This document shows, in pieces, positions 10,275-18,623 of a DNA stretch of 64,000 nucleotides (positions are counted from its first letter, which is position 1; every line of letters begins with the position of its first letter). The position numbers were made by a program, and so were the translations under genes. Where the stretch lies: the NCBI RefSeq assembly GCF_004402485.1, contig NZ_SOFG01000011.1:1-64000 (forward strand), in the 5' to 3' direction. Under the pieces are notes generated by a model. The model had not been told where the DNA came from. It did not search any database and saw nothing but the letters and a program-made list of their open reading frames with translations. This DNA comes from Cryobacterium algoricola. GTDB lineage: Bacteria > Actinomycetota > Actinomycetes > Actinomycetales > Microbacteriaceae.

Positions 10275-10784
10275 GTGAGCGATAGTCGTCCAGCACGTGT
10301 CATCGTCGGCGTCACACGTCACCAGCCCGATGCCGTCGTCTTGGAGGCCGCCGTGTTCGCCCGGCATTTCCAGGCCGAACTCGTCTGCGCTTCCGTCGAT
10401 TCCAGCCGATACATGGTGAGCGAGTCGCCCGATGGCAGCATGACCTCGCTGCCGTTCGATCCGGACCTGCCCGACCTCACGCCGACCGGCTTCGACCCTC
10501 GGCTTGAAGCGCGCCTTGCGGCGGCCCTCACAGACCAGGGCGTGGCCTGGTCGACTTTGGCGTTGGCGGGCGACCCCGCGCGAGCCCTCGGCCACCTCGC
10601 GGAGACTCTCGGCGCCTCGATGATCGTCGTCGGGACCCGGGAGCCGACCGCCCGACACGGCCTGCAATCCTTCTTCGGGGGATCGGTAGCCGTGCACCTC
10701 GCGCACCGTCAGCACCGCCCCGTTGTCATCATTCCGCTCGCTCCCGTTCCCTTCGACGACGCACTGCCGTGGGAATCTGCCTGA
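10275..10784 (+). CDS. Universal stress protein (UspA family)
   Basis: A 169-residue single-domain Usp. It begins with the beta-strand RVIVGVTRH and ends with the ATP-binding pattern G-2X-G-9X-G(S/T)-like stretch GTREPTARHG followed by GGSVAVHLAHRQHRPVVIIP. I choose the GTG at 10275 because AGAGGGA lies just upstream and the Usp fold starts there; the in-frame ATG at 10212 would add 21 unrelated residues. Usp genes are known fluoride-riboswitch neighbours. It precedes the fluoride riboswitch and may itself be controlled by the variant element at 9984. Confidence 0.85.
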   Translation: MSDSRPARVIVGVTRHQPDAVVLEAAVFARHFQAELVCASVDSSRYMVSESPDGSMTSLPFDPDLPDLTPTGFDPRLEARLAAALTDQGVAWSTLALAGDPARALGHLAETLGASMIVVGTREPTARHGLQSFFGGSVAVHLAHRQHRPVVIIPLAPVPFDDALPWESA

Positions 10785-10805
10785 TGTCGGGTATATCCTG
10801 TAATT

Positions 10806-10890
10806 CGGCGATGGATCCCGCCGGAGCGCAAGCTCGAACGGCACTGTCCGCTAATGGTTCCTACCTTCTCCGCAATCTGAGAACAGGTAG
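10806..10890 (+). promoter_or_regulatory. Fluoride riboswitch (crcB motif) controlling the eno-crcB operon
   Basis: Stem 1 CGGCG/CGCCG (10806-10822) encloses ATGGATCC; GGATCC can pair with GGTTCC at 10856-10861 as the pseudoknot, and the conserved tail CTAATGGTTCCTAC (10851-10864) is present. An extra GAGC-GCAA-GCTC hairpin follows stem 1. The 3' strand CCTACC (10860-10865) can instead pair with GGTAGG (10887-10892 region), giving mutually exclusive folds. Downstream genes encode fluoride channels and fluoride-sensitive enzymes, which supports the call. Confidence 0.8.
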
Positions 10891-11073
10891 GTGACCCATG
10901 CGTACGACAAGCGAGTTGATCCTCTCCCCGTGCCGCACCCGGTTTACCGCCCTTGCGTGCAGCCCTCATCTCCGCGCCCCGTCATCTCGGGCACTCCGCG
11001 CCAACTGCCATCCCATTCACGACGTCACCGTGGGAGCAGCCGCTCTCGCGAGGACGAAAACAGGAGGAACCAA

Positions 11074-12381
11074 ATGAGCGAAAACACCACCACCAACACC
11101 ACCGGCACGCCGGCTGGAGCGATAGAGATCACCGCCGTTACAGCGCGCCAGATCCTGGACTCGCGCGGCAACCCGACCGTGCACGTCAACCTCACCCTGG
11201 GTGATGGCACGCTCGTGGAAGCGTCTGCCCCGTCGGGAGCATCCACCGGCGCCTTCGAAGCGATCGAACTGCGCGACGGCGGAAGCTCCTACGGGGGCCT
11301 GAGCGTGCACCGTGCCGTGGACGGCGTCAACACCGAGATCGCACCACTTCTCCTGTCGAAGACGTGGACGAGCATCCGTGAGATCGACGACGCGATGCGC
11401 GACCTCGACGGCACCCCGAACTACTCGAGGCTCGGTGCCAACGCCACCGTCGCCGTCTCCATCGCCGCGAGCCGTGCCCTGGCGCACGCGGCCGGGCTGC
11501 CCCTGCACGCGTGGATCGCGCAGCAGACCGGCAACACCGAGCTCCTTCCGGTGCCGCACTTCAACGTCCTCAACGGCGGAGCCCACGCGGCAAACGACCT
11601 CGACTTCCAGGAATTCATGATCGCCCCGGTCGGCGCAGCCAGCGAAGAGCTCGCAGTTCAGGCCGGCGCGGAAATCTATCACGCCCTGGCCAAGCGCATC
11701 CGGGCCCGCTACAACGCGACCGGCCTCGGCGACGAGGGCGGCTTCGCCCCGCCCATCAGTAGCCCCGACGAAGCCCTCGAGCTCCTCGTCCAGGCCATCA
11801 CGGATGCCGGGTACACGCCGGGCATCGACCAGATCGCGATCGCCATGGACCCCGCGGCAAACGGCTTCTACGACGGCGATGGCGTCTACCGGATCGCCGG
11901 CGTTGCCAAGTCCCGCGCCGAACTGGCCGACTACTACGCCGAGCTCTGCGCGAAGTACCCGATCTGGAGCATCGAGGACGGCTTCGCCGAAGACGACCAC
12001 GCAGGCTGGAAAATCCTCTTCGACAAGCTCGGCGACACCGTGCAGCTCGTCGGCGACGACCTCTACGTCACGGATGCTGTTCGGATCCGGGATGGCGCCA
12101 CGAACGGCTACTCGAACGCGGCGCTCATCAAGCCGAACCAGATCGGCACCGTCAGCCAGACGTTCGACGCGATCGCGGCGGCCCGGGAGACCGGCATGCA
12201 GAGCATGGTCTCGCACCGCTCCGGTGAGACGTCCGACACCTTCATCGCCGACCTCGTCGTCGGAACCGGAGTCGGTCAGATCAAGACCGGCGCCCCGGCA
12301 CGCGGCGAACGGGTCGCCAAGTACAACCGCATGATGGAGATCGAAGCGACCACCACGGGGCTGCGCTACGGACTCAAATAA
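11074..12381 (+). CDS. eno: Enolase (phosphopyruvate hydratase), fluoride-operon copy
   Basis: 435 residues covering the whole enolase fold: 2-phosphoglycerate to phosphoenolpyruvate. Conserved parts include SGASTG, PHFNVLNGGAHAANDLDFQE, GDEGGFAP, the metal ligands in AMDPAANGFY, SIEDGFAEDD and GDDLYVT, the catalytic Lys in ALIKPNQIGT, SHRSGETSD and GQIKTGAPARGERVAKYN. It deviates from housekeeping enolases (PAANGFY for usual VAASEFY; APARGER for usual SLSRSER-like). The start at 11074 follows AGGAGG. Enolase is inhibited by fluoride with Mg and phosphate, so an accessory copy behind a fluoride riboswitch suggests a more tolerant isozyme. That tolerance is inference. Confidence 0.93.
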   Translation: MSENTTTNTTGTPAGAIEITAVTARQILDSRGNPTVHVNLTLGDGTLVEASAPSGASTGAFEAIELRDGGSSYGGLSVHRAVDGVNTEIAPLLLSKTWTSIREIDDAMRDLDGTPNYSRLGANATVAVSIAASRALAHAAGLPLHAWIAQQTGNTELLPVPHFNVLNGGAHAANDLDFQEFMIAPVGAASEELAVQAGAEIYHALAKRIRARYNATGLGDEGGFAPPISSPDEALELLVQAITDAGYTPGIDQIAIAMDPAANGFYDGDGVYRIAGVAKSRAELADYYAELCAKYPIWSIEDGFAEDDHAGWKILFDKLGDTVQLVGDDLYVTDAVRIRDGATNGYSNAALIKPNQIGTVSQTFDAIAAARETGMQSMVSHRSGETSDTFIADLVVGTGVGQIKTGAPARGERVAKYNRMMEIEATTTGLRYGLK

Positions 12382-12449
12382 GCACCCGACCACCCCTTCT
12401 CGGTAACAACCACGACCCCTGCCACCGCACAGACACGGAGACCCCGCGC

Positions 12450-13016
12450 GTGAACACCATCGACCCCTCCCCCACTTCGACCCGGCCAACCGGAACGGCC
12501 GACGACACCGAGGGCCTGCTGCCCCTGGACAGCGACCTCGAAGTGGGAGAGACATCGACAGACCACGCGCGGCCCGTGCACCTGCGGTGGCAGTACCTGG
12601 GCCTCGTCGCGATCGGGGGAACAGCCGGCACCGCCCTACGGGAGCTGCTCAGCATCACTGTTCCTCCGATCGGTCAGGTGCCCGTCGTGACCATCGGGAT
12701 CAATATTGCCGGGGCATTCCTGCTCGGCGCACTCCTCGAATCACTCGCCAAACGAGGACCGGATGAAGGCAGACGGCGCCACCTGCGCCTGCTGCTGGGC
12801 ACCGGAACGTTGGGCGGCTTCACCACCTACAGCGCCCTGGCCACCGATACGAGCCTCCTGATTGCCCGGGACAGTCTCGGCCTTGCGCTGCTCTACGCCC
12901 TGGCGACGATCGTTGTCGGCGCCATCGCCACCTGGGCCGGAATCTCCGTCTCCGCAGCCGCACGACAACGGAGTCGTCCCACGGACGCTCCGGGAACGCG
13001 GGAGTCGAGCAAGTGA
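12450..13016 (+). CDS. crcB: CrcB/Fluc fluoride channel subunit 1
   Basis: 188 residues; the four-helix Fluc domain begins around residue 50 (YLGLVAIGGTAGTALREL) after a polar 45-residue N-terminal extension. Hallmarks are GINIAGAFLLG with the pore Asn and GTLGGFTTYSALATD, the central GGFTT(F/Y)S break. Fluc channels are dual-topology dimers; genes in tandem pairs usually form heterodimers. GTG start at 12450 with CGGAG upstream. Its stop overlaps the start of the second crcB. It lets fluoride leave the cytoplasm passively. Confidence 0.95.
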   Translation: MNTIDPSPTSTRPTGTADDTEGLLPLDSDLEVGETSTDHARPVHLRWQYLGLVAIGGTAGTALRELLSITVPPIGQVPVVTIGINIAGAFLLGALLESLAKRGPDEGRRRHLRLLLGTGTLGGFTTYSALATDTSLLIARDSLGLALLYALATIVVGAIATWAGISVSAAARQRSRPTDAPGTRESSK

Positions 13017-13390
13017 CCCCGCTCGTGTTCGCAGGCCTGTCCCTCGCGGGCGGGGTCGGTGCCGCGCTCCGGCTCCTCATCGACGGACTCCTCCGTGCGC
13101 GCGTGCGCACCACGCTGCCCGTGGGAACCTTCGCCATCAACCTGACTGGATCGCTCCTCCTCGGCCTCATCACCGGGCTGACCCTGAACAGTCTCCTACC
13201 CGAGGAACTGCACCTGATCCTCGGTGGCGGTTTGATGGGCGGCTTCACCACGTTCAGCACCGCAAGCTTCGAGACCGTCCGGCTGGCCCAGGACCGCCGG
13301 TACCTCGCAGCCCTGGCCAACGGCCTCGGAATGCTCATCGCCGCCGCGGCCGCCGCCGGACTCGGCCTCTGGATTGGAGTCCAACTATGA
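13013..13390 (+). CDS. crcB: CrcB/Fluc fluoride channel subunit 2
   Basis: A compact 125-residue Fluc subunit with four membrane helices. It shows GGVGAALRLLIDG, TFAINLTGSLLLG with the pore Asn and LGGGLMGGFTTFSTASFET. It begins at a GTG overlapping the stop of the first crcB by 4 bases and ends overlapping the next small ORF by 4 bases, so expression is tightly coupled. It probably pairs with subunit 1 in opposite membrane orientation to form a fluoride channel. Confidence 0.96.
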   Translation: MTPLVFAGLSLAGGVGAALRLLIDGLLRARVRTTLPVGTFAINLTGSLLLGLITGLTLNSLLPEELHLILGGGLMGGFTTFSTASFETVRLAQDRRYLAALANGLGMLIAAAAAAGLGLWIGVQL

Positions 13391-13521
13391 CCAAGCACGG
13401 CGAAGCGAACGATCTCCCGGCGGTACAGGTCACCATCGCAGACAACGCCCGGGTGATCGAATTGGCCCGCGCATCCGTCGAACGCTGGGCCATCGCCCTG
13501 GACAGGTTGGCGCGGCAATGA
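13387..13521 (+). CDS. Small antitoxin-like protein upstream of Doc
   Basis: A 44-residue ORF (MTKHGEANDLPAVQVTIADN...). It overlaps crcB upstream and the Doc-like gene downstream by 4 bases each. Position and size fit the antitoxin of a Phd/Doc-like pair, although it is too short for a full Phd DNA-binding domain. The C-terminal helix ([22 protein letters not shown] region) could be the toxin-neutralising helix. No family match is recognisable by eye. Confidence 0.65.
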   Translation: MTKHGEANDLPAVQVTIADNARVIELARASVERWAIALDRLARQ

Positions 13522-13904
13522 CCGCTTTCCTCCTGCCCGAGCAGGTACTCGCGATCCACGACCTCCAGTCCTCTCAACCGCTCCGCAGCGAAGGAGCGCT
13601 GAAAGGCGCCGTCACCCGGCCACAATCGGCCTGGTCCGACCAGCTTCTGTATCCGACGACCGTGGCGCAGGCTGCCGTGCTTCTGACGTCCATTTGCCAG
13701 GCCCAGGCCTTCCTGGACGGTAACAAACGCACCGCGTGGGTGGCCTGTGACGTCTTCCTGACCCTGAACGGCCTGCACCTCACCCAGGTGTCCGACGACG
13801 ACGTCGTGGCCCTGATGCACGGCATCAGTCGCGGCACGCGAGACGTGGCCTCCGTGACCGAGTGGATCAGCACCCACACCACAACGAACAGGAGCGAACC
13901 ATGA
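13518..13904 (+). CDS. Doc-family (Fic-fold) protein with altered catalytic His
   Basis: 128 residues with the Doc layout: [13 protein letters not shown] near the N-terminus, then the Fic motif region at residues 63-71, QAFLDGNKR. The canonical motif is H-x-F-x-(D/N)-x-N-K-R; here the catalytic His is Gln63 (codon CAG), while Phe65, Asp67, Asn69, Lys70 and Arg71 are kept. Doc toxins phosphorylate EF-Tu and need this His, so canonical activity is doubtful. Start at 13518 overlaps the small ORF by 4 bases; the end overlaps ppa by 4 bases. It is embedded in the fluoride operon rather than next to a plasmid maintenance locus. Confidence 0.85.
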   Translation: MTAFLLPEQVLAIHDLQSSQPLRSEGALKGAVTRPQSAWSDQLLYPTTVAQAAVLLTSICQAQAFLDGNKRTAWVACDVFLTLNGLHLTQVSDDDVVALMHGISRGTRDVASVTEWISTHTTTNRSEP

Positions 13905-14392
13905 CGAGCCTCACCATCACGATCGAGATCCCGCGCGGAAGCAACAACAAGTACGAGGTCGATCACGAGAGCGGTCGCATCCGCCTGGACCGCGCCCTCT
14001 TCACACCGATGACCTACCCCACCGACTACGGCTTCATCGAGGATTCCCTCGGCGAAGACGGCGATCCTCTCGATGCCCTCGTCCTCCTGCAGAATCCCGT
14101 CTTTCCCGGCGTCATGGTCGACGCCCGTCCGGTCGGCGTCTTCAAGATGTCCGACGAAGCGGGCCCGGATGCCAAGATCATCACCGTTCCGGCTACCGAC
14201 CCCCGGTATCAGCACATCCAGGGCATCGACGACGTCCCCCACGATCTGCGCAACCAGATCGAGCACTTCTTCACCCACTACAAAGACCTCGAACCCGGCA
14301 AGCACACCAGCATCAATGGCTGGGGCGATCTCGCCGAAGCCCAGACCCTGATCGATGACGCCTACCGCCGGTTGGCAAACGAGCACAGCTGA
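13901..14392 (+). CDS. ppa: Inorganic pyrophosphatase, family I
   Basis: 163 residues. The signature [10 protein letters not shown] (Asp metal ligands), [18 protein letters not shown] and the C-terminal [15 protein letters not shown] are those of soluble family I pyrophosphatases that hydrolyse PPi to 2 Pi with Mg. The start at 13901 overlaps the Doc stop and is preceded by AGGAGCG. Family I enzymes are strongly inhibited by fluoride, so its place in this operon suggests supply of extra or tolerant enzyme. A housekeeping copy is expected elsewhere in the genome. Confidence 0.95.
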   Translation: MTSLTITIEIPRGSNNKYEVDHESGRIRLDRALFTPMTYPTDYGFIEDSLGEDGDPLDALVLLQNPVFPGVMVDARPVGVFKMSDEAGPDAKIITVPATDPRYQHIQGIDDVPHDLRNQIEHFFTHYKDLEPGKHTSINGWGDLAEAQTLIDDAYRRLANEHS

Positions 14393-14397
14393 CAACA

Positions 14398-15183
14398 ATG
14401 ACCAAGGCTGCAGCGCTGGCGACCGCACGGGAGGACCTCGAGCTCCTCCCCGACCCAGACCACAATCTGTCGGTCGAGGAGGTCAAACTGCTGTGGTCCT
14501 TCCTGCACGGCGACATCATGATCGGAGGAATTCGTCAGCGGCTGCGCGAGCACTGGGGGCTCTGCCCCCGGCACTCCTGGGGTCACGCTGTCGTCGAGAT
14601 CGAGCTCTGGCAAGCCGGCGCCGGCTTGCGCGCCGGCCACCAGCCCTTCGAGATCGGCATCCTCTACGAAGACCTGTTGGAAACGATGATCCGCAAGCTT
14701 TCGGACAGCCGGCCGCGGTCGCGAATGTCGGTACTGACCCCGCGTGGCATCTGCCCCATCTGCCGGGATCTCCGCGGACCCGCGATCCCCGGAATCGGAG
14801 GCGGTGGCTACGCGGGTTCCGATAGTGCCGCGCTCACCATCGAGGCCAACGAGATGATCCACATGCGGCAATGGGTCGCCGAGACTCGAACTCTGTGGCA
14901 CGCCTGCCCCTCATGTGCGAGCACTCGCGACGATGTTGACGCCGTTCTCTGCCGCCGCCACATCCTTCAGCGTGGCAGCCTCACGGACGAGGACGCCCGG
15001 AGCCTCGTGGTCAAGCTCTCCGACACCCGAGAATTGCTCGTGCCGCTCGTCGAATCAATGACCCAGACAGGGCGTCCAAGCACCGGGCTCGCCGACGCAT
15101 CCTGGATTCACGCTCTGGGCTGGTTCCACGGCTGGACCTTCCCCCTGGCTCTCGCCCAATGCGGAGCGGAGTCCCCGCTGTGA
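14398..15183 (+). CDS. Cysteine-rich protein of unknown function
   Basis: 261 residues, unrecognised. It has four Cys-containing motifs: LCPRHSWGH (about 56-64), ICPICRD, ACPSCAS and LCRRHIL, arranged like two zinc-binding knuckles with C-x-x-C and C-x-x-H pairs. The body is helical and soluble. It starts only 5 bases after ppa and is the last gene before a strong hairpin, so it belongs to the fluoride operon. A role in metal sensing, redox or protein interaction is possible but not shown. Confidence 0.75.
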   Translation: MTKAAALATAREDLELLPDPDHNLSVEEVKLLWSFLHGDIMIGGIRQRLREHWGLCPRHSWGHAVVEIELWQAGAGLRAGHQPFEIGILYEDLLETMIRKLSDSRPRSRMSVLTPRGICPICRDLRGPAIPGIGGGGYAGSDSAALTIEANEMIHMRQWVAETRTLWHACPSCASTRDDVDAVLCRRHILQRGSLTDEDARSLVVKLSDTRELLVPLVESMTQTGRPSTGLADASWIHALGWFHGWTFPLALAQCGAESPL

Positions 15184-15273
15184 CATCACCTCCATGCCGG
15201 CAGCACCCCCGGTATCCAATAGCTGCCCAGACGGCACTCGAAGGTACGTCCACGACCTTCGTCGTTTGGGCTC

Positions 15274-15304
15274 GAGGGGACACCCTTGGAAAAGGTGTCC
15301 CCTC
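15274..15304 (+). terminator. Strong hairpin ending the fluoride operon
   Basis: An 11-bp perfect stem GAGGGGACACC/GGTGTCCCCTC with a 9-base loop lies 90 bases after the last operon gene. There is no T-run after it, so the mechanism is uncertain, but the position fits a terminator. The rest of 15184-15452 shows nothing else clear except the ribosome site GGAAGGAGA before the MFS gene. Confidence 0.65.
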
Positions 15305-15452
15305 ACCCTGTCAAGCCCCGGGTTGCGTAGAGCGTCCAGTGAGCACACCTGATCGGAGTGCTGGCCGCAAGCACCGCATCACCTCACATGCCCAGGCCTG
15401 CGAAAGCCGCGTCGTTCCTGGATTGAACTCGGAAGGAGAATAGAGCCTTCCT

Positions 15453-16703
15453 ATGACGAATGAAGAGGTCACACAACCAAGTCAGTCCGACGCTGGTCGC
15501 AAAACGGAGGGCCGCCGTACGATCCTCGCCGTCGGATGGGCCAGCTTCTTCGGTGGGGTGAGTCAAGATATCGTCATCCCCATTTTGCCCCTGTACCTGA
15601 CCCAGGTCCTCGGTCTGGACAAGGCCTTCATCGGTGTCGCGGAGGGGCTCGTGACAGCCGCCTCCAGTGTTTTCAAAATCATCGCCGGACGATTGTCAGA
15701 TCGTCTGCCATTCCAGAGGCCCCTTGTCGCGGCCGGGTATTCGCTCTCGATGGTAGGGCGACTCGGGTTGGTGTTCGCCAGTGGTACGTTGGCCGTCTTC
15801 GCCCTGCGATTCACTGATGGAATCGGCAAGGGCGTCAAAGACCCGCCGAAGGATGTGCTCGTCGCCAATGCGGCCGCGGCAACGACTCGAGGGCGGAGCT
15901 TCGGCATCACCCGAATGCTGGATACCTTCGGATCGGCTCTAGGACCCCTCGTGTTGAGCGGGCTGCTGTTCGTATTCGTGCAGAATCACGTGGCGCCAGA
16001 AGATTACTACCGTTGGTTGCTGGTGCTCTCAGCTCTTGTTCTTGTCATCACCCTTGCGATCGTGCAGTTAGGAATCAGGGAAAAGAGAAGAACAGTCTCC
16101 CGAGGAGACGCAGCCGCTCGCGAGCCTTTAGCACGGTCCTTCTACCTTTTCACTACCCTTGCGGGATTGTTTGCTATCGCGAACTCCTCGGACGCCTTCT
16201 TGATTCTCCGAGCCCAGAACCTCGGTCTCGGGGTCATCGTTATTCCACTTGCCTACGCGGTGCTCAATATCATTTATGGCGCCCTAGCACTGCCGGCTGG
16301 CATACTCTCCGACAGGGTCGGCCGCATCCCCCTCATAACAGCTGGTTGGACCCTCTATGCCGTTTGCTACCTTGGATTCGCACTGGCCGACAGCGCCTGG
16401 CAGGTCTGGCCCCTTTTCGCCCTCTACGGCATCTTCTACGCCGTCACCGAGGGAGTTTCGAAGGCATTGATCGCCGACACCGTTGGCCGGGAGGTACGCG
16501 GGCGGGCGTATGGCGTTTACAACATGGTTATTGGCCTTGCCGCGCTCCCGGCCAGCCTGGTCGCAGGCCTACTCTGGGACGGGATTTCCTCCCGCGCGCC
16601 TTTCTTCTTTAGCGCCGCTCTGGCTCTTATGGCAGTCGTTCTGATGATCGCATTCAGGCATCAGGTCACTCCCCGCGCGCAACGAAGTTCCATCGCAGGA
16701 TAG
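15453..16703 (+). CDS. Major facilitator superfamily transporter
   Basis: 416 residues, about 12 membrane helices. The loop 2-3 motif appears as GRLSDRLPFQRP and the matching second-half motif as GILSDRVGRIPL. Early motif SQDIVIPILPLYL and FTDGIGKGVKDPPKDVL are typical of an MFS group often found beside metal or arsenic genes. The substrate is unknown. The start is supported by GGAAGGAGA 7-15 bases upstream. It lies alone between the fluoride operon and the PAP2 gene. Confidence 0.88.
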   Translation: MTNEEVTQPSQSDAGRKTEGRRTILAVGWASFFGGVSQDIVIPILPLYLTQVLGLDKAFIGVAEGLVTAASSVFKIIAGRLSDRLPFQRPLVAAGYSLSMVGRLGLVFASGTLAVFALRFTDGIGKGVKDPPKDVLVANAAAATTRGRSFGITRMLDTFGSALGPLVLSGLLFVFVQNHVAPEDYYRWLLVLSALVLVITLAIVQLGIREKRRTVSRGDAAAREPLARSFYLFTTLAGLFAIANSSDAFLILRAQNLGLGVIVIPLAYAVLNIIYGALALPAGILSDRVGRIPLITAGWTLYAVCYLGFALADSAWQVWPLFALYGIFYAVTEGVSKALIADTVGREVRGRAYGVYNMVIGLAALPASLVAGLLWDGISSRAPFFFSAALALMAVVLMIAFRHQVTPRAQRSSIAG

Positions 16704-16857
16704 CGGCCGTAATGATTCCGCATACCAAGCCCCGGCACACACCGCTATCGAGCCCAACCCTTGGAAGACCGCGCACCGCCTGAATAACCGATCAGATCAC
16801 AGGCGGGACACGTACTGTAATCGGATCTCGATATTCGAAACCAACACACCCTCTCGA

Positions 16858-17781
16858 TTGGACCCTCGCGTGATTCGAGCCGACCAGCCCGATAAGGGAG
16901 TTCCCGGCGAAATAGCGCAGGAAAGCCAAAACCTCCCCCGTCGAAGCGCCTCACTCTGGCGGCGCCTCGCCCACGGCCTACACCTGCTCAGTGAGCGACT
17001 CGGACCTTACGGTGCGCTGATCCTGATTCTGACGTTCGGGTTGATTCTCGTCGTCGCCTTGAGCGTCGCCGTGGCACAGGTGTACGACAACATCACCGAC
17101 GCAGACGGGGTAGCCGGTCTCGATCGGCCCCTGCTGAACTTTGCCATCTCGCTCCGATCACCCCTACTCGACATGATCCTCACCGGGTACACCGAGATCG
17201 CCGGTCCCATCGGCATGCCCATCATCGCCATCGCTGCGATTCTGATTCTTGCCATCCATCGACAGTCCTGGACGCCGGTAATTCTGATCGTCGCTGCCGG
17301 TGGCGGGTCGCTCCTCATGACGATCGCAGGAAAGGACTTGTTCGGACGCGACCGTCCTCCGCTCGCCGATGCGGTTCCCCCCTACGAATACTCAGCATCC
17401 TTCCCGAGCGGCCACACCCTGAACGCGGTCGCGGTCGTAGGAGTGATCGCCTACCTGCTCATCCTGCGCCAGAAGACCTTCCGGGCCAGGACCGTGACGA
17501 TCAGCGCCGCAGCAATCTTCGCCATAACGACAGGACTCAATCGGGTCTACCTCGGGCACCACTGGGCAACCGACGTCTTGGGGGCCTGGATGCTCGGCGC
17601 CGCATGGCTCGCTCTCGTCATCACCGCACACCGGCTCTACCTCACCGTTCGCGTCCTGCGCGACGGACCAGACCCGTCGCGCCCCGCCCTCCACAGCGTG
17701 ACCGCTGCGCATAAAACGCGACCCCGACGCGAGCACGTTGCCCCGCCGACCAAGCCTGCCTCCGGAGAGACGGACGTGTAG
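16858..17781 (+). CDS. PAP2-family membrane phosphatase
   Basis: About 307 residues from a TTG, or 303 from the GTG at 16870; neither has a clear ribosome site. Six hydrophobic segments and the tripartite PAP2 motif are visible: K-x6-RP in GKDLFGRDRPP, PSGH in SFPSGHTLNAV and SR-x5-H-x3-D-like NRVYLGHHWATDV. These enzymes remove phosphate from lipid phosphates such as phosphatidate or undecaprenyl-PP at the outer face of the membrane. The C-terminal 45 residues are polar and low in conservation. It is followed at once by the arsenic module. Confidence 0.88.
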   Translation: MDPRVIRADQPDKGVPGEIAQESQNLPRRSASLWRRLAHGLHLLSERLGPYGALILILTFGLILVVALSVAVAQVYDNITDADGVAGLDRPLLNFAISLRSPLLDMILTGYTEIAGPIGMPIIAIAAILILAIHRQSWTPVILIVAAGGGSLLMTIAGKDLFGRDRPPLADAVPPYEYSASFPSGHTLNAVAVVGVIAYLLILRQKTFRARTVTISAAAIFAITTGLNRVYLGHHWATDVLGAWMLGAAWLALVITAHRLYLTVRVLRDGPDPSRPALHSVTAAHKTRPRREHVAPPTKPASGETDV

Positions 17782-17810
17782 AGGATGCCAGCAACTACGG
17801 CGCCTATGAT

Positions 17811-18119
17811 GTGCCAACTTGCCAGCGAAGTGTTAACGGAAGCGTGGCGGCTCGTCATCGACACAGAACTCACGAGATCGGTGTGGCCCTGGACGGCGCG
17901 TACCCGAGACCCCTTACGGACGAGGTCGTGCGTGCAGCCGACGTCGTCATCACAATGGGCTGCGGTGACGCGTGCCCGATCTATCCTGGCCGCACGTACC
18001 TCGACTGGGACCTGGCCGACCCGGTCGGCCTCCCCCTCGAAGGCGTCCGCGCAATCCGGGACGACGTCGACACTCGGTTTCGCGCACTCCTGGTCGACCT
18101 CGGCATCATCGCGACTTGA
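17811..18119 (+). pseudogene. 5'-truncated arsenate reductase gene
   Basis: From about 17876 onward the frame encodes the C-terminal half of an ArsC-type low-molecular-weight phosphatase ([41 protein letters not shown]). The N-terminal half with the catalytic C-x5-R loop is missing; the preceding residues are unrelated. The remnant closely parallels the tail of the fused arsC gene at 18624-19295, suggesting loss from a duplicated copy. It is probably non-functional. Confidence 0.8.
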
Positions 18120-18153
18120 ACGCCGGATGAACTTTCGCCACAGGCCTTCCAAC

Positions 18154-18173
18154 GCATAGATATGTGTCTATGC
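18154..18173. promoter_or_regulatory. Probable ArsR operator before arsC
   Basis: GCATAGA-tatgtg-TCTATGC is a perfect 7-bp inverted repeat about 30 bases upstream of the GTG start of arsC. ArsR-type repressors bind such AT-rich palindromes over promoters. Confidence 0.55.
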
Positions 18174-18202
18174 TTTAAGGACATCGAGAGTTTGGAATCC
18201 CC

Positions 18203-18613
18203 GTGTCTGAGAAGCCCACCGTCTTGTTCGTCTGCATCCACAACGCCGGTCGCTCGCAGATGGCCGCCGGCTACATGCGCGCCCTCTCCGGCGGCGCCGT
18301 CGAGGTGCGCTCCGGCGGTTCGGAGCCCGGTGACCAGATCAACCCGATGGCCATCCAGGCGATGAGCGAAGAGGGCATCGACATATCCCAGGCCGTGCCC
18401 CAACTGATGACCACAGACCAGGTGCGCGAGTCGGACGTCGTCATCACCATGGGCTGCGGCGACGTCTGCCCGATCTTCCCCGGCAAGCGCTACGAGGACT
18501 GGGAACTCGTCGATCCCAAGGGGAAGAGCATCGACGAGGTCCGCCCGATCCGCGATGACATCAAGGCCCGTATTCAGGCCCTCCTCGCCGAGCTCCTTCC
18601 GGCAAGCGTCTAG
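18203..18613 (+). CDS. arsC: Arsenate reductase, low-molecular-weight phosphatase type
   Basis: 136 residues from a GTG start. The N-terminal catalytic loop is VCIHNAGRS (C-x5-R with Cys11), and the later TMGCGDVCPIFPG supplies further Cys residues for disulfide cascade or mycothiol exchange. The enzyme reduces arsenate to arsenite in the cytoplasm; in actinobacteria the electron source is thioredoxin or mycothiol/mycoredoxin. It heads a run of genes with a second arsC, trxB and another phosphatase-like gene, consistent with thioredoxin supply. A palindromic operator lies just upstream. Confidence 0.92.
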   Translation: MSEKPTVLFVCIHNAGRSQMAAGYMRALSGGAVEVRSGGSEPGDQINPMAIQAMSEEGIDISQAVPQLMTTDQVRESDVVITMGCGDVCPIFPGKRYEDWELVDPKGKSIDEVRPIRDDIKARIQALLAELLPASV

Positions 18614-18623
18614 GACGACGGCC

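Noticed and set aside
11017..12555. A 512-codon open frame antisense to the enolase gene
   Set aside because: It is a shadow of a strongly biased GC-rich gene; low-complexity Gly/Val/Asp composition and no domain, whereas the plus frame is a full enolase.
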